64,000 nt of DNA, from assembly GCF_035083965.1 (NCBI RefSeq), contig NC_089731.1:4627001-4691000 (forward strand), read 5' to 3'. Every line of letters begins with the position of its first letter. Within the stretch, counting starts at the first letter, position 1. Position numbers and translations under genes: made by a program. Source of the stretch: Branchiostoma lanceolatum. Taxonomy: Eukaryota; Chordata; Leptocardii; Amphioxiformes; Branchiostomatidae. Of the stretch, positions 58,086-64,000 are shown one piece after another. The notes beneath the pieces are model-generated. The model was not told the origin of the DNA. It searched no databases and saw nothing but the letters and a program-made list of their open reading frames with translations.

Positions 58086-58515
58086 GTTGTCTCTGTGCTA
58101 GGTACTAAATTCGTCTCTGTTCTTGGTACTGAAGTTACCTCTGTCCTTGGTACTGAAGTTGTCCCTGTCCTTGGTACTGAAGTTAGCTCTGTCCTTGGAA
58201 CTAAAGTATCTCTGCCCTTGGTACTAAAGTAGTCTCTGTCCTTGGTACTGAAGTTGTCCCTGTCCTTGGTACTGAAGTTAGCTCTGTCCTTGGAACTAAA
58301 GTATCTCTGCCCTTGGTACTAAAGTAGTCTCTGTCCTTGGTACTGAAGTTGTCTCTGTGCTAGGTACTAAGGTCGTCTCTGTTCTTGGTACTGAAGTTAC
58401 CTCTGTCCTTGGTACTGAAAATGTGTCCTTAGTACTTAAATTGGCTCTGTCCTTGGTACTGAAGTTGCCTCATTGGTACCGATAGTGCCTCTATCCTTGT
58501 TACTGAAGTTGCTGG
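58086..58515 (+). repeat. 24-bp minisatellite, about 18 units (CTGTCCTTGGTACTGAAGTT)
   Basis: Units alternate between CTGTCCTTGGTACTGAAGTT, CTGCCCTTGGTACTAAAGTA and CTGTGCTAGGTACTAA variants. Most are 24 nt, a few 20 or 23. A block of several units is itself repeated (higher-order repeat). It starts about 70 bp downstream of the minus-strand glycosyltransferase stop, so it may lie in that 3'UTR. Confidence 0.93.
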
Positions 58516-58584
58516 TGGTGGGAGTGTCGGCACCCGAACCCACCATAGATTTCGAAGGGCGCCGGCCTTCTGTACTGCTGCTCT

Positions 58585-60323
58585 TTACGGGGTGTTAATC
58601 AGATCCCTTAGGCTTCTTTTACTGTCAAGCCGAAGCCTTGCAAACTCCGCGCTACACTTGCTCCATCCCACGTTCTTGTAGAAACATTGAACCTCAGGTA
58701 AGATTTCTGCGTCTGAAACTGAATGGGAAAATACCGCTAGTAACTGCCACTGTTTCCAGAAATGGATCGAAAGCCCGTCGGAAAGGTCCCGGCTAATGCT
58801 CGCATCCCTGGCCTGACGTAAGAGTTCTTCGGCATCAAACCGAGGCTTCGCGTTCAGCCGTCTTCGGTCCGCGGCGTCTCCGCTGACAAAGTAAGCTTTT
58901 GCGTTCGGGTTGAAGTAGTACGCCAGGGCTGCCACGCTGGACTCGTCATGCACGAAATAGTCGCACTTAGACAGTAGTAATATGTCAGTGAACACCTCGT
59001 CACCTAACGAACGCGCGGAGTTGGGGTCTGTGTCCATTCGTCGGTACGTAAAATCATCTCCCCTAGCGGCCTCGATGTTTAAGACTTTTCTTTCTCCGAA
59101 CTCCGCCTTGAAGACCACCAAAACCTCGTCGATGTCACAAGCCAAAAATATGCGGATCTCTTTCCCGGCGTTCGCTGCTGCGGCGCCGTCGTTTGTGATG
59201 AGCAGTCGGACGACTCGAATGAAATCCTGGACGTCCGGAGTTTTCTGCCCGAACAGTTCGCTCATCTCTTGGATGTGGTCTCCTTTCAGCCTCACATGGA
59301 CACCTGTAGGTGAAATCATAAGACATTCACGTGTAATCGCTATGTGAGATATAATCTCCAAGCAGATGTTGAGGTAGGCTGAATTGGTACGTTTTCCTTT
59401 CTTCCCGTTTAGGAAAACGTAAAGATTTAGCCTGTCCATATCTGCTTTGAGATTATGCATTTTGTCCCATAGAACATGTAGAATCGACAGCATTTCTCTC
59501 CTATATTTAGCATAAGGGTCCTTAAGGCTTCAACCTCTCCTGAAAATAGACTTGCAATTTGCAACCCCTCACGTCACTTGTACGGAGACAGGGACCGGTA
59601 CCAGCTTCCAACCACCTTTGACCCTTTGGTAACGTCATACTTGCGGAAGGTATCGTATCTTGAGACCAGAGGAATAATAGTACAAAATGTGGAGTCTATT
59701 TCTTGTGTTGAAAGTCAGGTGTAATTCTTTTGCGCAACATTAATTTTCTGTTGATATTAGGGGGAACCGGGGAGCGTTGTGCACTTCAAATGTTGTCACT
59801 TTGTTTTAAAAAGTCTAGTTTAAGATGAGTAATGTAGAAAGTATTTTGGAACTTTGCTGTTGTTTCACATTCACCATCAAACTGAATATAAGAACTGAGT
59901 TTGATTTTCAACGTTTTACTAGCATTATAAGACATTTTATGTACATCGCCAACCTATCTTTCAGCTTTTTTCGAAAAGCTATTGCTTAAATGAGGGTGGT
60001 TTCGCCCATAAATGAGGATATACATGTATCTTTGAAACATAGATGATATTTCTAGTTTTACTTGTACGTGTTGTATACCAACATGAACAGTGATATAAGC
60101 CAGACTGACCTATGTTGACAGTGTCCGCCATGAAGGATTTATAAAAAGCATTCACGACGTTCTCAACTCGGGCAGCGGGCCTGACGTAACCGGATATGAC
60201 GTGGTTGACAAGGGCCCGAGTCTCTGCTGTGATTGGTTGATAGTATTCCGTCACCTTGTGTTCCATGTCGGCAAACCGGAAATCTACCAAGTTGCCGCCT
60301 GCTTCTGGTCGGGTCAGGTACAC
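58585..60323 (-). CDS. fucosyltransferase-superfamily (GT23/O-FucT-like) enzyme, C-terminal exons
   Basis: Two minus-strand exons join in phase 1: 60323-60110 and 59303-58585. Together they give about 310 residues to a clean stop. The join creates TVNIGVHVRLKGDHIQEM, the HxR motif that contacts GDP-fucose in this superfamily. Next comes IRIFLACDIDEVLVVFKAEF then GERKVLNIE, and DILLLSKCDYFVHDESSVAA then LAYYFNP, matching the order seen in FUT8, NodZ and protein O-fucosyltransferases. The last exon is long and uninterrupted. The N-terminal part, with any signal anchor, is not found here, and no exon upstream to 64000 fits the phase. The acceptor near 60324 is modest. Substrate unknown; superfamily placement is from motifs only. 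Confidence 0.7.
59346..59457. mobile_element. MITE with ATAATCTCCAAGCAGAT ends beside a splice acceptor
   Basis: ATAATCTCCAAGCAGATG and ATCTGCTTTGAGATTAT are inverted, as are AGGTAGGCTGAA and TTTAGCCT, ACGTTTTCCT and AGGAAAACGT. It is related to 52298-52417. It lies about 45 bp upstream of the acceptor for the last exon of the glycosyltransferase. Confidence 0.7.
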
Positions 60324-60479
60324 CTGAATGATATCAACAAAATCGCCTAGATTAATCAATGAATCGGTTTATTCTGTTATTTCATCGAACAAGATCAAGA
60401 CAAAATACCCCGTCGAGCTTGACCCACAGTTCAATAACGACAATTTGGGTAGAGATGACCGTTAACGGACATCAAGAAC

Positions 60480-62450
60480 GTACGAAAATGAGGACCTTAT
60501 TTGCATAATCAACGAGGAAGCTTTAGAATGCGTCAGTTGTAAAGGTGCACATCAGTGGCAAAGGTATGAGAACCATCATGATGTTATTTTTTATTTACTA
60601 TTTTAAGTATTATTACCTTCGCGACGAATGGTTTCGTCGAGTAGGTTATTCGATGATGCTTGTCTGTGTGTCTGTTAGTGAACAGAATAAGTCGAGAACG
60701 CCTGGATGGTTTGTTGTCGTATTTGGTGTGTCGGTGTGTATGTGGGAAATCTCAAGATGATTAGATTTTGGGCGAAGTGTTTTGCATAATTAACGAGAAA
60801 AGTGTAAAAATGTGTTAGATTGTATGCTCATACTATGCTTTCTGGTTGCGACGTGTGGGCTGTATTGTTTCAGGGGATATTGACACGGGTAAATGGGTGC
60901 AAAGTTGGTCATGAGGCAGGCAGGAAACGTCAGTTACTGCCAGGGACAAATTGGCTATCAGCCAGCTGTAGGGCAGATACAAGAGATAGACTTGCCCATA
61001 TAGGCAGTAATGCTTTAAAGCACTAAAACAAGGGCTCAGAAAAGGATTCACCTTAATTGCAAGCCCCCCAAATTCTTATGCACCAGAAAGCCACATCTGT
61101 CTACTTTAGAATCATGCAAAGAAAATAGACAGTTGACCAGCTCGTTCTCTCGTAACAGCTGACAGACGAAAACAATCGTCAACTTTGACCTACTCCCAGC
61201 CTGGAAGAGTCCACTCGGAGCATGTGAAACCAAACCACAAAGATATCTCCTTACACCAATTAAAAGACTGAAACATACAAATTTTGACCAAAGTTGGATA
61301 TACACGGCCTTATATGAGTAAGAACAGTCATTAATGCAGTGCCACAGCATGGGAATACCGAGCATGTCTGTGTGTCTGTTAGTGAACACGATAAGTCGAG
61401 AATTCTTGGAGGGATTGTCTTGGTATGTTGGTAGGTCTCGATGAAACCTGAAAATGATTAGATTTTGGGCCCCCTATCGGCTTGTTACGGTACTGCAGCG
61501 GAACTTCCTGTTATGATATCTCGTGTTGTGGACATGCTATGGAACTGATTTTTGAGTGGTAGATAGCTCGTTGGGCAGAGAGTAAGTGGTATAGGTTTGG
61601 GCCCCCTAGCAACTTTTTTGGAACTGCAGGGGCAGGTTTTGCTTCAGACTTTGAAAGGGAATAACTCAAGAAGGGCTTGATGGAAGGTCATGATTTTTTG
61701 CATGTACATAGCTTGAGCGATGATATACATGATTGGATACTTATTATGCAAATCAGTAACTAATTTGCATAATTAATGAGGAAAGTTTATACATTCATCA
61801 ATTTCCATGATAGGACTCGCAAACATGTGACATATGTAACTGAGGAAGAGAGAAATATTAATAGATATCAGCTATGCAAATGAGAACCTCATTTACATAA
61901 TTAATGAGAAAATAATATAACTCGAGATGGGCTTGATGGATGGTCATGATTTTTGGTATGTAGATAGCTTATGTGATGCTTTGTATGATTGGATGATAAT
62001 TATGCAAATCAGATTATAATTAATGAGGCAATTTTAAAAACCTGCTGTGTTCCATGATATGACTATTCAAATATGTGACATTTGTAACTGAGGAAGAGAG
62101 GAATGTCAATAGATAGAAATTATGCAAATGTAGGCCTAATTTGCATAATTCATGAGAAACTACTATCATTCCATACTAGTAAATAACGGCAATTTCATAC
62201 TTGTTGCATTTAGAAGTTGTGTGAATGTGAACACCATTGAATCAAATTATGCTAATAAGGAGCTTATTTGCATTATTGATGAAAAATGTTAGCATAACCT
62301 TCTTTGTTAAGCTCATAATCATAACAAGGAGGTTTGGACAACTTATGTTATTTGGGTGAGGAGGATCAACTGGTATGATTTTTGATTGATGAAAAACACT
62401 CCTAATACGTCAGTCCTAAAGGTCAAAATCATTTGGCGAAGGTATGAGGT
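60480..62450 (+). repeat. A+T-rich repeat block with about 249-bp units and octamer dyads
   Basis: The segments 61668-61915 and 61917-62163 are two units in tandem, sharing GGGCTTGATGGA, GGTCATGATTTTT, AACTGAGGAAGAGAG and ATGCAAAT. Further partial units run from 60480 to 60800 and 61370 to 61660, with GTCTGTGTGTCTGTTAGTGA in both. The dyad ATGCAAAT...ATTTGCAT recurs in most units. No protein-coding signal is seen. Other copies are at 4020-4800, 52570-52900 and inverted at 63050-63330. Confidence 0.8.
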
Positions 62451-62509
62451 CGTAGAACTCTTGTTTTGTATGTAATGATACCATATTTTCAATTCAGTTA
62501 CCTAATTGT

Positions 62510-62645
62510 CATAGCTAGTTAAGTTTTGTTTGTTTTTCAAGTAGTATTTTTGAGTGTTATGACGTTGTGATTTAATTTTGCAATTTAATTTTGATCTTGA
62601 TTGGTTTGTGAATAAAGTTGAATTTAATAAAAAAGAGTATGAGGA
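62510..62645 (+). mobile_element. LINE 3' tail, plus strand
   Basis: TTTTGATCTTGATTGGTTTG then TGAATAAAGTTGAATTTAAT and a short A run look like a LINE 3' end with its own AATAAA. No reading frame remains. Confidence 0.45.
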
Positions 62646-62938
62646 GCTCTGGTTTAGTAGTAGATTGTAGAGATTATCCATTTCAGCGTATAGTTGCATT
62701 ACTTTGGCTCTCTTATCCACTTACTGCCTGTGGGAAATTCTGGTATGGAATTGGAAGACCACAGACATGTGTATGAGTATGTAAGAACTGGAAGCTTCTT
62801 ACAGTCACCTGCGTTGCAGGCGACCGATGATGATGATGTAAAAAACACAAATTAGTGACACTGGTCATATTTCATGATCATCTCCTGGGGTCAAAGATAG
62901 ACTACGTTGATGAAGGTTAGACATCCAGGTAATAAGAT

Positions 62939-63040
62939 ACGCCAAAAATAATTACTCAAGCAACTGGATAAGATTTTGAAACAGTCAAAAATGACTGTTT
63001 CAAAATCTTATCCAGTTGCTTGAGTAATTATTTTTGGCAA
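62939..63040. mobile_element. 102-bp perfect palindromic MITE (CGCCAAAAATAATTACTCAA family)
   Basis: GCCAAAAATAATTACTCAAG, CAACTGGATAAGATTTTGAA and ACAGTCA on the left are exactly inverted on the right around a short AAAA centre. This is the best copy of the family in the window. Confidence 0.9.
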
Positions 63041-63049
63041 AGATAGACT

Positions 63050-63420
63050 AGTCGGCACGTCCAATAACATAAAAGTTTGATAAAGTTCACGTCATCAACA
63101 AGCTAGGGGGCCCAAACCTACACCACTTCTTTCTTACATCACAAGCTATCTGCCACAACAAAATCAAGACCATAGCACGTCCAGGTAAAAAGATACAAAA
63201 AAGGTTCTGCTGCTGCACTACCAAGGTCACATAGCAGGGAGCTCAAAATCGACCTTGACCTTTGTCTTCCCAACACCTACCTACATATCAAATATTATAA
63301 TAATCCATTCAGAGGTTATTGAGTTATACTTACTACAAATATTCGGAAACACACACACACAGACAGGCAGACAGACCCAAAACGTTATCTCTATTTTGCA
63401 TGGAGATAAAGATACATACC
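63050..63420 (-). repeat. A+T-rich dispersed repeat, inverted copy
   Basis: CAAGCTAGGGGGCCCAAACC, ACATCACAAGCTATCTG and ACATATCAAATATTATAATA are the reverse of words in 61400-61650 and 4030-4210. It ends at a (CA)5 and GACAGGCAGACAGACCC tract. Confidence 0.65.
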
Positions 63421-63543
63421 GAACGGCTGTCCGAGAACTGTGTGCTAGGCGGGACGCACACTCGGCTCTCTGCATGCTGTTCTATGCCTTCGTTGACAGC
63501 TGAATGGTAGAAGACAAACAAGGTTAAAAAACACACAAAAGTG

Positions 63544-63683
63544 CAGAACGACAAAGCTCACAGGCCTGGAAAGAGGTGCTCACAGGCCTCAAAAGAGGTG
63601 CTCACTACTATGCGGAGGTCTGTGAGCACCTCTTTTGAGGCCTGTGAGCGCCTCTTTTGAGGCCTATGAGCTTTGTCGTTCTG
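63544..63683. repeat. 140-bp palindrome with tandem units in both arms
   Basis: CAGAACGACAAAGCTCACAG on the left pairs with CTATGAGCTTTGTCGTTCTG on the right. Each arm holds two copies of GCTCACAGGCCTCAAAAGAG or its complement. The loop is about 16 nt. Confidence 0.85.
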
Positions 63684-63735
63684 GGCTTTCGTAGCAACAA
63701 GCCGGGTGCCTGCAAAGCTGCTGTATTACGCCTAA

Positions 63736-64000
63736 GTGGCGTCTTGGTGGCGCAGTGGCAGGGTGTTTGGCCCAGAACCCAGAGGTTCTGAGTTCAAATC
63801 CGGGGTCCCCTGATTTTTCCCATTGACGTTGTGCCCTTGGGAAAGGCACTTGAAACGACTTTCCTCACTTCACTCAGGTGGAAATGAGCACCTAGTTTTG
63901 GTTAGGGCGTTAAATGGAGGTCCCGTGTTTGAGGAGAGCCACACTTCGAGCACGTTAAAGAACCCGCCACAATTATCGAAAAGAGTAGGAGTCCTTCCCT
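63736..64000 (+). mobile_element. tRNA-derived SINE running to the window edge
   Basis: Head: GGTGGCGCAGTGGCAGGGTG and GGTTCTGAGTTCAAATCCGG. Body: CCCTTGGGAAAGGCACTTGA, TTTCCTCACTTCACTCAGGT, GAGCACCTAGTTTTGGTTAG and TCGAGCACGTTAAAGAACCC. It is the most complete SINE of this family in the window and continues past base 64000. Confidence 0.75.

Noticed and set aside
58086-58515. CRISPR array or coding repeat
   Set aside because: Units are contiguous with no spacers, lengths vary by non-multiples of three, and the setting is a eukaryotic gene flank.
61048-61389. Candidate upstream exon of the fucosyltransferase-like gene (minus, LTIVFVCQLLRENEL)
   Set aside because: It has an acceptor and a donor-like GTGAAT, but the exit phase would put a stop at the start of the next exon, and no homology is recognised.

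Overview
The window looks like a piece of an amphioxus (Branchiostoma-type cephalochordate) nuclear chromosome. Eight or more intron-rich genes have clear chordate homologues and GT-AG introns. The introns and spacers are full of foldback MITEs, tRNA-headed SINEs, LINE 3' ends and A+T-rich repeats, and no bacterial operon or phage structure is visible. The species call is an inference from gene content and repeat style. All exon models were read by eye from splice signals, phase and homology; no transcript was available.

Layout. 173-2049 (+): 3' exons of RANGRF/MOG1. About 2.0-10.3 kb: gene-poor, with LINE pieces, a 540-bp duplication carrying a CACTA-like MITE, and a 1-kb nested foldback. 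10.37-13.68 kb (+): a small galectin with a signal peptide and an Arg-rich repeat exon. 16.3-20.8 kb (-): cytidine deaminase with two interchangeable catalytic exons. 21.2-23.9 kb (+): MRPL20, head to head with CDA. 25.1-34.0 kb (-): complete 15-exon 6-phosphogluconate dehydrogenase. 35.1-36.4 kb (-): NAA38. 36.6-38.3 kb (+): CYB5D1, head to head with NAA38 over a 156-bp promoter that carries TCTCGCGAGA. 40.2-50.2 kb (+): a complete polypeptide GalNAc-transferase with a broken LTR retroelement in one intron. 52.0-55.6 kb (-): a secreted three-LDLa plus one-CUB protein. 58.6-60.3 kb (-): the C-terminal exons of a fucosyltransferase-superfamily enzyme. 60.4-64.0 kb: repeats only.

How the genes relate. 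They are independent housekeeping and secretory-pathway genes, not a pathway cluster. The neighbourhood is informative for genome history: in human, RANGRF, NAA38 and CYB5D1 lie on 17p13 while CDA, MRPL20 and PGD lie on 1p36, two regions known to be paralogous through the vertebrate genome duplications (TP53/TP73, CHD3/CHD5, DVL2/DVL1). Here they are interleaved, as expected of a pre-duplication chromosome. The strongest leads are the signal-peptide galectin with a tandem Arg-rich exon, the paired 112-nt alternative exons of CDA, the promoter motif between NAA38 and CYB5D1, the odd splice acceptor of GALNT exon 6, and the MITE insertion with an intact empty-site copy about 1 kb away.
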